From assembly GCA_030684835.1 (NCBI GenBank), contig JAUXWZ010000113.1:1-38331 (forward strand): a stretch of 38,331 nucleotides of DNA, in the 5' to 3' direction. The notes below the pieces were generated by a model. That model was not told the DNA's origin. It was given only the letters and a program-made list of their open reading frames with translations, and ran no database searches. Below, one piece after another: positions 17,945 through 25,596 of this stretch. Every line of letters begins with the position of its first letter. Within the stretch, counting starts at the first letter, position 1. The position numbers and the translations under genes are program-made. The stretch comes from Beijerinckiaceae bacterium. Lineage in GTDB: Bacteria; Pseudomonadota; Alphaproteobacteria; Rhizobiales; Beijerinckiaceae.

Positions 17945-18230
17945 TCCCCGCAAGGGGACTATGGCGATAAATTGACTCCAGAATAAGCCATCCGGACCCG
18001 GGGGCGGTACCCGGCGCCTCCACCACAGCCCGCGCGTGACGCGGGTTGCGGCGGGGGCGAAATAGGATCGACGGGGGTGTAAAAGGTGTTCTTTTGCCCG
18101 GCATGATACCGCCGTTATCGGGTCAAAACTGTAGTTGCCAATGACAACTATGCTCCGGTGGCTGTCGCAGCGTAAGCTGTGCCAGTATCGGGAATTAAGT
18201 CCTGAGGGGTAGCACTTTCAGGCGGGGCTC
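17945..18230 (+). ncRNA. ssrA: Two-piece (circularly permuted) tmRNA
   Basis: The gene shows the alphaproteobacterial permuted order. The acceptor piece comes first (about 17945-18025): a 5' hairpin (TCCCCGCAAGGGGA), a T-arm with stem 17998-18002/18010-18014, the acceptor strand CGCCTCC at 18015-18021, then A and an encoded CCA ending at 18025. An excised spacer follows (18026-18052). The coding piece starts at 18053 with GGGGGCG, which pairs with the acceptor strand in seven base pairs including a G3-U wobble, the alanyl-tRNA synthetase identity element. The tag frame at 18137-18175 reads ANDNYAPVAVAA-stop. tmRNA rescues stalled ribosomes and tags the product for ClpXP. The outer ends are estimates. 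The SspB adaptor gene follows directly. Confidence 0.95.
18137..18175 (+). other. tmRNA tag-peptide reading frame
   Basis: The resume codon is GCC at 18137 and the stop is TAA at 18173-18175. The 12 encoded residues are ANDNYAPVAVAA, added after the alanine carried by tmRNA. The C-terminal AVAA is the ClpX-recognised end; the N-terminal AND-containing part is where SspB docks in characterised systems. Confidence 0.93.
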
Positions 18231-18262
18231 GGAGGCGCCTGGCAACAGAAGCCTCCACTTTT
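18231..18262 (+). terminator. Terminator after tmRNA
   Basis: GGAGGC (18231-18236) pairs with GCCTCC (18251-18256), followed by ACTTTT. It sits between the tmRNA coding piece and sspB. The loop is long (14 bases), so its strength is uncertain. Confidence 0.55.
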
Positions 18263-18277
18263 CTGTGTGGGCCATAC

Positions 18278-18865
18278 ATGCAATCGCAAGCCATCCGCTA
18301 CGATCTTCTGGTGCAAGACGCCCTTCGCGGCATGGTGCGAGATCTCCTCGTGAAAGTCGCGCGGGAAGGTCTCCCCGGCGACCATCACTTTTTCATCACG
18401 TTCAAGACTCACGCGCCCGGCGTACAATTGTCCGCGCGGATGAAGGCGCGGTATCCGGACGAAATTACCATCGTTCTGCAGCATCAATTCTGGGACCTGA
18501 TCGTCGGCGACCGGCAGTTTGAAGTCGGCTTGTCGTTTTCAAACATTCCCGAACGGCTGATCGTCCCCTTCACGTCGCTGTCGGGTTTTCACGATCCGTC
18601 GGTGCCCTTCATGCTCAAATTCGAGCCCAAGGACGCGGCCGCCGCCGAGGAACAATCGACCGAGCCCACGCCGTTGCCGCAGCCCGTCGCGCGCCTCGAC
18701 ACGATCAAGCCGGACGCCACCAAGCGGGGCAAACGACCCGCGGCGGAGCGGGTCGCGGATGGAGATGTAGAGGCGGCTGATAATTCAGAAGCCGCGCAGG
18801 AACCGGCGGCGGGGTCGGACGCATCGAAGGTCGTTTCTATCGACTCCTTCCGCAAGAAGCCCTGA
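18278..18865 (+). CDS. sspB: SspB-family ClpXP adaptor (alpha-type)
   Basis: The 195-residue protein has the SspB tag-binding fold in its first 120 residues (IRYDLLVQDALRGMVRDLL, HHFFITFKTHAPGVQLS, ITIVLQHQFWDLIV, FEVGLSFSNIPERLIVPF). A long acidic, proline-rich, disordered linker follows. A short C-terminal motif (VVSIDSFRKKP) would dock on the ClpX N-domain. SspB tethers ssrA-tagged substrates to ClpXP and speeds their degradation. It lies 48 bases after the tmRNA region whose product it recognises. The DUF4169 gene follows four bases after the stop, which suggests one transcript with the two small genes downstream. Confidence 0.94.
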   Translation: MQSQAIRYDLLVQDALRGMVRDLLVKVAREGLPGDHHFFITFKTHAPGVQLSARMKARYPDEITIVLQHQFWDLIVGDRQFEVGLSFSNIPERLIVPFTSLSGFHDPSVPFMLKFEPKDAAAAEEQSTEPTPLPQPVARLDTIKPDATKRGKRPAAERVADGDVEAADNSEAAQEPAAGSDASKVVSIDSFRKKP

Positions 18866-18869
18866 GAGG

Positions 18870-19064
18870 ATGGGCGACCTCGTAAACCTCCGCCGGGCGC
18901 GCAAAGACCGCGCCCGCGTGGATGCTGCAGGTCAGGCGGACGCAAACCGCGCCGCCTTTGGCCGCTCCAAGGCGGAAAAGTCGCTGACAAAAGCCGAACG
19001 GGATCTCACTGAGCGCCGGATAGAGGGCCATCGGATGGAGCATCCGCGTGACAAGCGCGATTGA
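18870..19064 (+). CDS. DUF4169 family small protein
   Basis: The 64-residue, highly charged, probably helical protein fits DUF4169 (MGDLVNLRRARKDRARVDAA at the start, then RAAFGRSKAEKSLTKAE). The function is unknown. The ATG at 18870 follows GAGAGG. It ends inside the next gene (17-base overlap), so the two are probably co-translated. The pairing of this family with a ribbon-helix-helix gene and sspB is, from my general knowledge, common in alphaproteobacteria. Confidence 0.88.
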   Translation: MGDLVNLRRARKDRARVDAAGQADANRAAFGRSKAEKSLTKAERDLTERRIEGHRMEHPRDKRD

Positions 19065-19359
19065 CGTGGCCCATCAGGACTCGCCTCATCAGGACTCGCC
19101 CCAACAGGATTTGGCGAAAGCCTCATATGCGCCGACGCGCATGCGAAAGCACTCGCTCGATATAGCCGGCCATCGCACCTCCATTTCGCTGGAAGACGCC
19201 TTTTGGGACGCGTTGCGTGAGATAGCGGAGGCCCAAGGCGTCTCTCTTGCCGGGCTCGTCGCACGCATCGACGCGGACCGCGATGGCGCAAACCTGTCGT
19301 CCGCCATCCGCGTATACGTGCTGCAACAACGGCGCATTTCGCTGGGCGCTCCGCCATAG
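19048..19359 (+). CDS. Ribbon-helix-helix domain protein
   Basis: The 103-residue protein has a ribbon-helix-helix domain in its last 70 residues (KHSLDIAGHRTSISLEDAFWDALREIAEAQGVSLAGLVARID), like the RHH_4 family of putative DNA-binding proteins. I used GTG 19048, with GGAG seven bases upstream. The first 30 residues contain a small Gln/Asp-rich repeat and are not conserved-looking; an ATG at 19141 would give just the domain (72 residues). It could be an autoregulator of the small operon; that is inference. Confidence 0.87.
   Translation: MTSAIDVAHQDSPHQDSPQQDLAKASYAPTRMRKHSLDIAGHRTSISLEDAFWDALREIAEAQGVSLAGLVARIDADRDGANLSSAIRVYVLQQRRISLGAPP
19072..19116 (+). repeat. Three 15-bp tandem units in the RHH gene
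   Basis: CATCAGGACTCGCCT at 19072-19086 is repeated with one change at 19087-19101, and a degraded third copy lies at 19102-19116. The units encode HQDSP-HQDSP-QQDLA in frame, in the non-conserved N-terminus. Confidence 0.7.
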
Positions 19360-19636
19360 TTTGAGCTTATCCATTTCCGATGATCGCCCAATCCAACGGC
19401 TGTGCGATGGAAAGCTGACAGCGCAGAAAACTTACGAGAGCGCCGCCCCCGCTACCTTTGTTTTCGAGAAGCAGGATAACGGTCGCTGGTTGGTTCTGGC
19501 GCATCAAACTCACACCATCGGCATTCCGCCGAACATGAAGACGGATCCGCTGCCGGATTTGCGCGAGCTGTTTTATAAAACCGAAGGCGCAGGTCGTGAC
19601 CCTGAGCAGGACGCGCGCAACGCTAAATCCAGATGA
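19360..19636 (+). pseudogene. Probable remnant of an NTF2/SnoaL-like (DUF4440-type) protein
   Basis: The frame ending at the TGA at 19634-19636 encodes about 90 residues downstream of the RHH gene. Its end (ATFVFEKQDNGRWLVLAHQTHTIGIPP, then KTDPLPDLRELFYKT) looks like the last strands of an NTF2/SnoaL-like fold, where NGRWLVLAHQ is a typical closing strand. The N-terminal helices are missing, no good ATG or GTG with a ribosome site precedes it, and the same frame upstream runs through the RHH gene. I read it as a 5'-truncated remnant. A short real gene from a weak start is the alternative. Confidence 0.5.
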
Positions 19637-19651
19637 GGTCGGCCTGACGTA

Positions 19652-22600
19652 TCATTGCGGCGCGACAGCTCCGGGCAATTGAAGCGGCGCAGGAGGAGGT
19701 TTGCTCAGCAGATCCAGCAGTTTCTGTTTTTCTTGCGCCCGTCGCTCCGCCTCTTGTCGCAGGTTATCCAGTCGTTCGCGCTCACGCCGCTCGGCTTCGA
19801 GCTTCAGTCGTTCCTGCTTCTCGCGCGCAATGCGCTCCAGTTCGGCGCGGCGTTCTTCTTCGATCCGCAGCTTCTCCTGTCTTTCCTGCTCAAGCACGAA
19901 GGCGCGGATTTCAACCTCGCGCTGGCGGCGCCATTCGTCCATGCGCAGGCGCCGGTTGAACATCGCGCGCTCGCGTATGTCTGCGTCCAGCGCATCGATG
20001 CGTGCGCTTTCGCGCTGAATCGCGCGCGCTGAAAGTCCGTTCACCAATTGCGCGGCGTCAATGGCGCGCGCTGGTTTCTGCAATGGGCCCGTCCAAACGA
20101 TGCGCACGCGCGGATTCGGATCGGTCCATTTGGGCGGCGTAGTGCGCGAGACGATTTCGAGCGCCTGATCAACGGTGAGCGTGCGTAGGTCGAGTGCGGC
20201 CGAGAATGTCGCGTCGGCGCTTTGCAGATCGATCTTTGCAGGTTGCACACGTATCACGCCATTTGCGGCGAGCAGATCAACGTTGAGTGCGCCAACGCGA
20301 ACTGGCGCTGCGTCGAAAGCCTTCTGCAACGCAGCCGATATGCTGCGTTCATCAGGCGGGATCGCATCCTTCTCCGCGAGTGCAACAATCGAATTGATCG
20401 CGCCTGGCGCGGAGCGTGCGATGGAGACGTCCGAGAGGCGCGCGCGGCCGGCGCCTGCCAGCGTCGCGATGAGTCCGCGTTCGCTTCGCCCGGTCGCTGC
20501 AAGCTCCATGCGCGCCGTGACGTTTGCCTGTAATTGGTCGGGCAGGGAGATCGGCGTCGTGACGTCGAGTGCGGCGGCGAACGAGGCGTCGGTTTTGTCA
20601 CGACGCAACGCTGCCTGTCCGGTGACGTTCGTTTGGCCGATGCGCAGCGACAAGTTTTCCAGCGTGACTGCGCCGTTGGCCATGGCGAGGCGCGCCGCGA
20701 AGTCGCGGCCATCCAGCCCGCGTATGTTCATCTCTTTTGCGCGAAGCTGGATGCTTGTCGGCGGCGGGTCATTGATGCCGGATGTAAACGGGCGATCCGA
20801 CCAAAGCGTCGCGCCTTTCACATTGGCCGGTGGCGGGCCAAGCGCCAGCGCAGTCACAGCGTCGAGGGACATGCGGTCAACATTGAGCGCGCCGCTCAGC
20901 CCGCGCCGCAACTGGCCGGGCGCCACAGCGAATCGCAAATTTCCGCTGACCCGAGCGCCCGCGAGCGAACCTTCAAGCGATTGCGCTTCAATTGTTTCGC
21001 TGTTGATGATGAGCGGGCTCGAAAGATCGACCGGGACGGAGGCCGCAGCGTCGGGCCAAGCCAGCGCCAGAACCTGCAGGAGCGCCGTGGCGTCTTTCGA
21101 CGCAAGGCGCGTGCGCCCCGTGTAGCCGAAGCGGCCAGCAGTTTCACCCAGCGCGCCCGAGAACGTGACGAGCGCGCCCGCGATGTCGCCGCTTCCCTCC
21201 GCAGTATAACCTGCGGCGAGAGAGCCCTTGGCGCGCAACGTCAGCCGGCTTGCGGGCGCGCTTTTAATCGGCGCGGTCTCGACCCCAAGCTGTCGCAGGA
21301 ACATGGGCGTATCGCTTGAGACGATCTCGCCCTCGGCTTCAATCTCATCGCCGACAGGACGGGCGGAGATCGCAAGGCGTGTCCCGCGTGCGGTTCCTTC
21401 AACACGCATGGTGCGCAATTCAATGGCGCCGTCTATCGCAGAGGCTTGCGCGCTGAGGTCAATGCGCGCGGGCGACAGGGACACGGCGCGGTCATTGAAT
21501 AAATCTGCGAGGCGACCAGGCGCAACGCGCCGCACGAGCGCTGCGAGTTCCACAAGGCGTTGGGCTTCGAGCCGCGCTTTCAGATTTGCGCCGTCACCGT
21601 CCATAAGGCCGGACGCGGTGAGCGAGGCGCCGCCCAGATTTTCGACGGAGAGACGTTCGAGTTCCAGGCGATTGGCCGTGCGCGTGAGCTTTCCACGGAT
21701 GCGCCCTGCGTCAACGACCGCGCCGCCGACACCCGCAACTCGGACGGCCCGCGCGTCGATCGACAGATTGAGATCCGCGTTTTGAAATGCGCGTGCGGGG
21801 CCTTGCAGGTTGGGCACGCTTTCGAGGTCCAGCGCGGGCGAGGTCAGATCGGCGAAAATTCTTGGCGGTTCGCCGGCCACGGCGGCGGTGAACGCGGCTG
21901 TGCCCCGGAATGTGGAACGGTCCGCGCGAATATCGAGATTGCGCGCTGCTGCGGCATTGCGCGACACCTCTATGTCGCCACTGAGTTCAAGCGCGCGGAA
22001 GGGCAGGCCGCGCAAACGGTCCGCAAGGTCTGTATCGGCTCGCGCGATCCATTCAGCGAGGCGCGGCACATCACGCGCGGCGGCGCGCGCTTTTCCGGCA
22101 AATCGCGCCGCGGCTCCGCTCTCGACGGCGCCGTCGAACGCGATCTGCGACCGGCCGGGCAGGTTGGCCGAAAGGGAAACCCTGTCGTCGCCCGAGCGCG
22201 GCAAATCGATGGTGAATGACGCCTCAGTGATGGTGTCGCCGCTGAGCTGCAATGCTGGCGATGATGCTTCGACCTTGATCGCCATGGCCCGCTCGCGCGC
22301 GGGGCGCTCCAGCGCCTGCATAATGATTCTGCCAAGTCGGCCGACTGCTTCGCCGGACGCGTCTCTGGCGTCGCCAGCAGGGTCCTTGGATTCCCCCGAT
22401 GCGCTCTTGCTGTCGAGCAGCCGGTCGGCGTCAATTTGTTGCGCCGAAAGCCGAATGGACAGAAGGCCTGCGTCCAAATCGAATGACGCCGCACCCGTCG
22501 CGGTGGATTGGCGTTCGGTGGCTCCAAACCGGATCTCCAGCGGCTCAAGGCGGCCCTTGGACAGATCCGCGTTGAGGGTGCCCGTCGTCCGCCAGGGGAT

Positions 22601-23359
22601 TTGGACGCCATCGGCTTGCGTATTCGCCCATATGGTCGCGCCGCCCTCGAAGCGCAGACGCGTGACGGCGGCTGCGCGATCGGCGATCACGGCGCCATCG
22701 AGGTCGATCTGCGGGGCGCCGGCGCCGGATTCTGTGGTCAGCTTGATTCGAAGGCGGTCTTCCTCCGCGACGCCCGCGCCAAAGCGGAATCCGGTTCTGC
22801 CGTCAGCCGAAGAATAGCTTCCCGACCCTCGGAAGGGCCCGCGCAGGGACGCGGCGTCCGCGTCTGCGTCAAGGCCCGCGACGCGTAGCGCCGGCGCGCC
22901 CGTGCGGAGCAAGACAATTTCGCCGCCGCGGATTTCCAGCCGCTCGATAGCGACAACGCCGCCGCGCTCGCCGGGCTGCGGCAGCGCGATGGCGCCATCG
23001 CTCGCCAGAGACGCGACGAGCCGCGGCTGATCGAGTTTCGCTTCAACAAATCGGACGACGCCCTGAAGCAGCGGCGCAATCGCGATTTCCAGATGAATCC
23101 GGTTTGCCTCGAACTGCAGAATACCGGGGCCTGACGCGCGCCACTGCGCCCCTGCCACCTCGAGGCGGGGGGCGGGCAGGAGCCTCACGCTGATGTCGCC
23201 GGACACGTTCACTTCGCCGCCAAGCGCGGCGCTGAGACGTTCCTCGACCCACGCGCGTCGCGCGTTCCAATCGATGAACAAGGGTGCGGCCAGCGCGGCG
23301 GAAAGCGCCAGCACCAGCAGGACCGCGAGGATCGTGATTGTTTCGCGAAGGAACGACAA
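19652..23359 (-). CDS. AsmA family protein with C-terminal coiled-coil
   Basis: The 1235-residue protein begins with one membrane anchor (residues 7-27, ILAVLLVLALSAALAAPLF) followed by the AsmA signature LPAPRLEVAGAQW and long beta-rich repeats. AsmA-like repeats continue to about residue 1100. The family is built as long periplasmic bridges anchored in the inner membrane and is linked to phospholipid transport to the outer membrane. Residues of about 1117-1220 are an Arg/Glu/Lys-rich helix (EERRAELERIAREKQERLKL), ending in a proline-rich tail. The start is TTG 23359; no better in-frame codon precedes the anchor, and a good promoter lies just upstream. The coiled-coil end is unusual for the family as I know it. 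Confidence 0.88.
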   Translation of the reverse strand: MSFLRETITILAVLLVLALSAALAAPLFIDWNARRAWVEERLSAALGGEVNVSGDISVRLLPAPRLEVAGAQWRASGPGILQFEANRIHLEIAIAPLLQGVVRFVEAKLDQPRLVASLASDGAIALPQPGERGGVVAIERLEIRGGEIVLLRTGAPALRVAGLDADADAASLRGPFRGSGSYSSADGRTGFRFGAGVAEEDRLRIKLTTESGAGAPQIDLDGAVIADRAAAVTRLRFEGGATIWANTQADGVQIPWRTTGTLNADLSKGRLEPLEIRFGATERQSTATGAASFDLDAGLLSIRLSAQQIDADRLLDSKSASGESKDPAGDARDASGEAVGRLGRIIMQALERPARERAMAIKVEASSPALQLSGDTITEASFTIDLPRSGDDRVSLSANLPGRSQIAFDGAVESGAAARFAGKARAAARDVPRLAEWIARADTDLADRLRGLPFRALELSGDIEVSRNAAAARNLDIRADRSTFRGTAAFTAAVAGEPPRIFADLTSPALDLESVPNLQGPARAFQNADLNLSIDARAVRVAGVGGAVVDAGRIRGKLTRTANRLELERLSVENLGGASLTASGLMDGDGANLKARLEAQRLVELAALVRRVAPGRLADLFNDRAVSLSPARIDLSAQASAIDGAIELRTMRVEGTARGTRLAISARPVGDEIEAEGEIVSSDTPMFLRQLGVETAPIKSAPASRLTLRAKGSLAAGYTAEGSGDIAGALVTFSGALGETAGRFGYTGRTRLASKDATALLQVLALAWPDAAASVPVDLSSPLIINSETIEAQSLEGSLAGARVSGNLRFAVAPGQLRRGLSGALNVDRMSLDAVTALALGPPPANVKGATLWSDRPFTSGINDPPPTSIQLRAKEMNIRGLDGRDFAARLAMANGAVTLENLSLRIGQTNVTGQAALRRDKTDASFAAALDVTTPISLPDQLQANVTARMELAATGRSERGLIATLAGAGRARLSDVSIARSAPGAINSIVALAEKDAIPPDERSISAALQKAFDAAPVRVGALNVDLLAANGVIRVQPAKIDLQSADATFSAALDLRTLTVDQALEIVSRTTPPKWTDPNPRVRIVWTGPLQKPARAIDAAQLVNGLSARAIQRESARIDALDADIRERAMFNRRLRMDEWRRQREVEIRAFVLEQERQEKLRIEEERRAELERIAREKQERLKLEAERRERERLDNLRQEAERRAQEKQKLLDLLSKPPPAPLQLPGAVAPQ

Positions 23360-23400
23360 AAAATGACCCGTATGCGACGCACCTCGTCGCGCCCGGGCAG

Positions 23401-23429
23401 TATATACGGTTTGCGATTGCTGAAACCAA
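23401..23429 (-). promoter_or_regulatory. Sigma-70-type promoter for the AsmA gene
   Basis: On the minus strand TTGGTT (23429-23424) is separated by exactly 17 bases from TATATA (23406-23401). Transcription would start near 23394, about 35 bases before the TTG start codon. It lies in the short gap after the cupin-like gene, so the AsmA gene can be expressed on its own. Confidence 0.6.
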
Positions 23430-23452
23430 AACGAGTTCAGGCAGCGCTTGCG

Positions 23453-24382
23453 TCAGGTGGCCGTTTCGATGGGACGCAGCAGCCCTGGGGTCTCCGGATC
23501 GAGATCGTAGCTCATCTTGCGGCGATAGGCATTGCGCTTTTGCTGGCCCGACAGGCGCCACGCCGCCGTGAGCGCGACTTTCGCCCAAAGCGACGGCCCA
23601 CGAATATTTTTCGACTTGGGGGTCCAGCCGAACCGGCGCAGGAGGCCGTTGCCGTAGCGCATGGCGAAGTTGCGCCTGATGCTTGGCGTCCAGTGCTCGG
23701 TCGTAATCGAGACGTTCATGCAATCCATGTTGTCGACCCGGTGGGGCGCGTTGAGCGGCCAGTGAAGCATCTGGCCGGGCTTGAGATCCATGACGAGGGC
23801 ATAGTCGTCGAACCACGGCTCGTAATGAATTTCTTCTTCCGTTACGCCGCGGATGACATTCTCGATGTCGCCATCGCGCAAGAAGGGTTCGCGGTCGGGA
23901 TAGATGTAAACGCGCTTCTCGCCGCGCAATTGCCACAACGTTTGGCCCGGAACGTCAGCGTGAAAATAAACCTTCGCGTTGGGTGACGAGATGAGCAATC
24001 CTACGGACTTGGAATAGACGCCCAGTCCCGGCGCCTTCTTCTCGATTTCGTCGTAGATTTCCTCAAGCAAGCTGCGGAACTCGGGCAGCGCGCGCTCGAT
24101 GCGGATGATATTGATCCAGATGCGGCCCTGTTTCACGGATTCGATGAGCGCTGCGCCGGACAATCCATTACGTCGGCAATAGGCCCAGTCACGCGGTCCG
24201 CGCTGATCGGCCCCCATGGTGACGATGGAGATCAGATCGTCGGGCAAACTATCAATGATTTGCGCGAGGCCTTCGTCCGTGAACATTGTGCGTTGATGGA
24301 CGCTATGGTCGAGGCGGAGCGGCGCATTGCCCCACAGCGCCTGCGCTTTTGTGTCAAACGACGTAAAAATGGGAGCAGCCAC
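23453..24382 (-). CDS. JmjC/cupin-like domain protein
   Basis: The roughly 309-residue protein has a cupin core: YFHADVPGQTLWQLRGEKRVYIYP carries an HxD metal pair, and WPLNAPHRVDN supplies the distal His. This layout is typical of cupin_8/JmjC-like 2-oxoglutarate oxygenases. The likely activity is a protein or small-molecule hydroxylase, but no substrate can be named. I prefer GTG 24382, which has CGGGG seven bases upstream; an ATG at 24445 would add 21 residues without a good ribosome site. It is divergent from the dienelactone hydrolase gene. Cupin-like proteins of this length are sometimes annotated as transcriptional regulators, without strong support. Confidence 0.78.
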   Translation of the reverse strand: MAAPIFTSFDTKAQALWGNAPLRLDHSVHQRTMFTDEGLAQIIDSLPDDLISIVTMGADQRGPRDWAYCRRNGLSGAALIESVKQGRIWINIIRIERALPEFRSLLEEIYDEIEKKAPGLGVYSKSVGLLISSPNAKVYFHADVPGQTLWQLRGEKRVYIYPDREPFLRDGDIENVIRGVTEEEIHYEPWFDDYALVMDLKPGQMLHWPLNAPHRVDNMDCMNVSITTEHWTPSIRRNFAMRYGNGLLRRFGWTPKSKNIRGPSLWAKVALTAAWRLSGQQKRNAYRRKMSYDLDPETPGLLRPIETAT

Positions 24383-24498
24383 GACAGACCCCGAAGCAAG
24401 CGAGAATTGAAGACAGTTTATCGCTTTTTTGCACGGGCGCCGCATCGGTCTGTCAGCGTTCTTAACGAGGCGATACTCGACGCAAACAAATCGACAAT

Positions 24499-24514
24499 GT
24501 TAAGATGAATTAAC
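24499..24514. promoter_or_regulatory. Inverted repeat between divergent genes (possible operator)
   Basis: GTTAA (24499-24503) and TTAAC (24510-24514) form a perfect 5-base dyad with a 6-base spacer, in the AT-rich gap between the divergent cupin-like and hydrolase genes, 38 bases before the hydrolase start. The regulator is unknown and a chance dyad is possible. Confidence 0.35.
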
Positions 24515-24551
24515 CTTACGGCTTATTTTCACGGATCAAGGAAACACACGA

Positions 24552-25223
24552 ATGGGAACGCTTCTGTCTTTCAAACGCCCCGATGGGAAAGACGCCAACG
24601 GTTATTTTGCGCCGGCCGGCGCTGCGCACGCGCCAGGCGTCGTTGTGATTCAGGAGTGGTGGGGCCTGCAGGATCAGATCCGCGGCATTGTCGACCGGTT
24701 TGCGCTCGCAGGTTTCAACGCCATTGCGCCAGATCTCTATTCAGGCGTTGTCGTGCCTTATCATGACCGCGAAGCTGCGGGCCATCAGATGAACTCGCTG
24801 GATTTTCTCGACGCGAGCGATCAGACCGTGCGTGGGGCGGCGCAGTTTTTGGCTTCGTCAGGGGTAAAGGTCGCCATCACGGGCTTCTGCATGGGCGGCG
24901 CAGTTACGATCCTTGCGGCTTGTCGCCTGAGCGAATTTGCCTGCGCCATCCCGTTCTACGGTATTCCGCCGGATTCTGTCGCAACGCCTGCGGACGTCAA
25001 AATCCCGATGCAATGTCATTTTGCGAACAATGATCATTGGTGCTCGCCGGACTCGGTCGACACATTTGAAGCTGCGCTGAAGGCGGCTGGCAAGGATTTC
25101 GAATTTTATCGCTACGACGCTGAGCATGGGTTCGTGAACGAGCAGCGCAATCCGCACTCCCACGGCCAGGCGGAAATCGCGTGGGGTCGCGCGCTTCAAT
25201 ATCTCAAGCGGCACATCGGTTGA
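24552..25223 (+). CDS. Dienelactone hydrolase family protein
   Basis: The 223-residue alpha/beta hydrolase has the Cys-Asp-His triad of the family: Cys113 in GFCMGG, Asp161 (NNDHWCS) and His192 (DAEHGFVN). Glu36 (QEWWGL) is the residue that activates the cysteine in dienelactone hydrolase. The classical reaction opens the lactone ring of dienelactone to maleylacetate in chloro-aromatic degradation, but many family members act on other esters. The ATG at 24552 follows AAGGAA. A Rieske oxygenase gene follows in the same direction after a 373-base gap, which fits an aromatic-catabolic setting without proving it. Confidence 0.9.
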   Translation: MGTLLSFKRPDGKDANGYFAPAGAAHAPGVVVIQEWWGLQDQIRGIVDRFALAGFNAIAPDLYSGVVVPYHDREAAGHQMNSLDFLDASDQTVRGAAQFLASSGVKVAITGFCMGGAVTILAACRLSEFACAIPFYGIPPDSVATPADVKIPMQCHFANNDHWCSPDSVDTFEAALKAAGKDFEFYRYDAEHGFVNEQRNPHSHGQAEIAWGRALQYLKRHIG

Positions 25224-25596
25224 TAAACATCTAGGGCTAAGGAGGTCTGCAACCGTCTGAAGGAGATACATTTTCTTCAGGCAGGCGCGCGGAGCGGAGA
25301 GCTTTGCGCGCCTCACCTTCGCTCGCGCAGGCCTTGCCGCGGCGGGGGCACGACATCGAACTGCCCAAGCGTTCACGGTCAAGATGGGACATGCCGACGC
25401 GAGGGACGTCGACGGGGATTTCCTGAGAAGTCTTCGCACTTTAATTGCCCGCGCGCGCGTGTCGCGGCCGGGTCGCTTCGACTTTGATTCAGCGCAAAGC
25501 CAGCAAACTCCAGTTCGCGCATTTTCCTTCCAGCGGAACAACGTTCTGCATAGAGGAACAAAGCCCGCTCGCCGGGGGAGCCAAGGAGCCTGCGCC
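25224..25596 (+). other. 373-base non-coding stretch upstream of the Rieske oxygenase gene
   Basis: No supported gene lies here. The open frame that runs into the oxygenase from 25384 has no family match in its first 71 residues. A small hairpin (CTGAAG...CTTCAG, about 25257-25280) with an internal AAGGAG lies near the start. The stretch ends with an AAGGAG site nine bases before the oxygenase ATG. It probably holds the oxygenase promoter, but I cannot point to clear -35/-10 elements. Confidence 0.5.

Noticed and set aside
20175..21125. Long plus-strand open frames opposite the AsmA-family gene
   Set aside because: The opposite strand has continuous AsmA-type sequence with a membrane anchor; the plus frames are compositional shadows.
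24107..24120. Second FNR-like site inside the cupin-like gene (TTGATCCAGATGCG)
   Set aside because: Only the first half-site and two bases of the second match, and it lies inside coding sequence.
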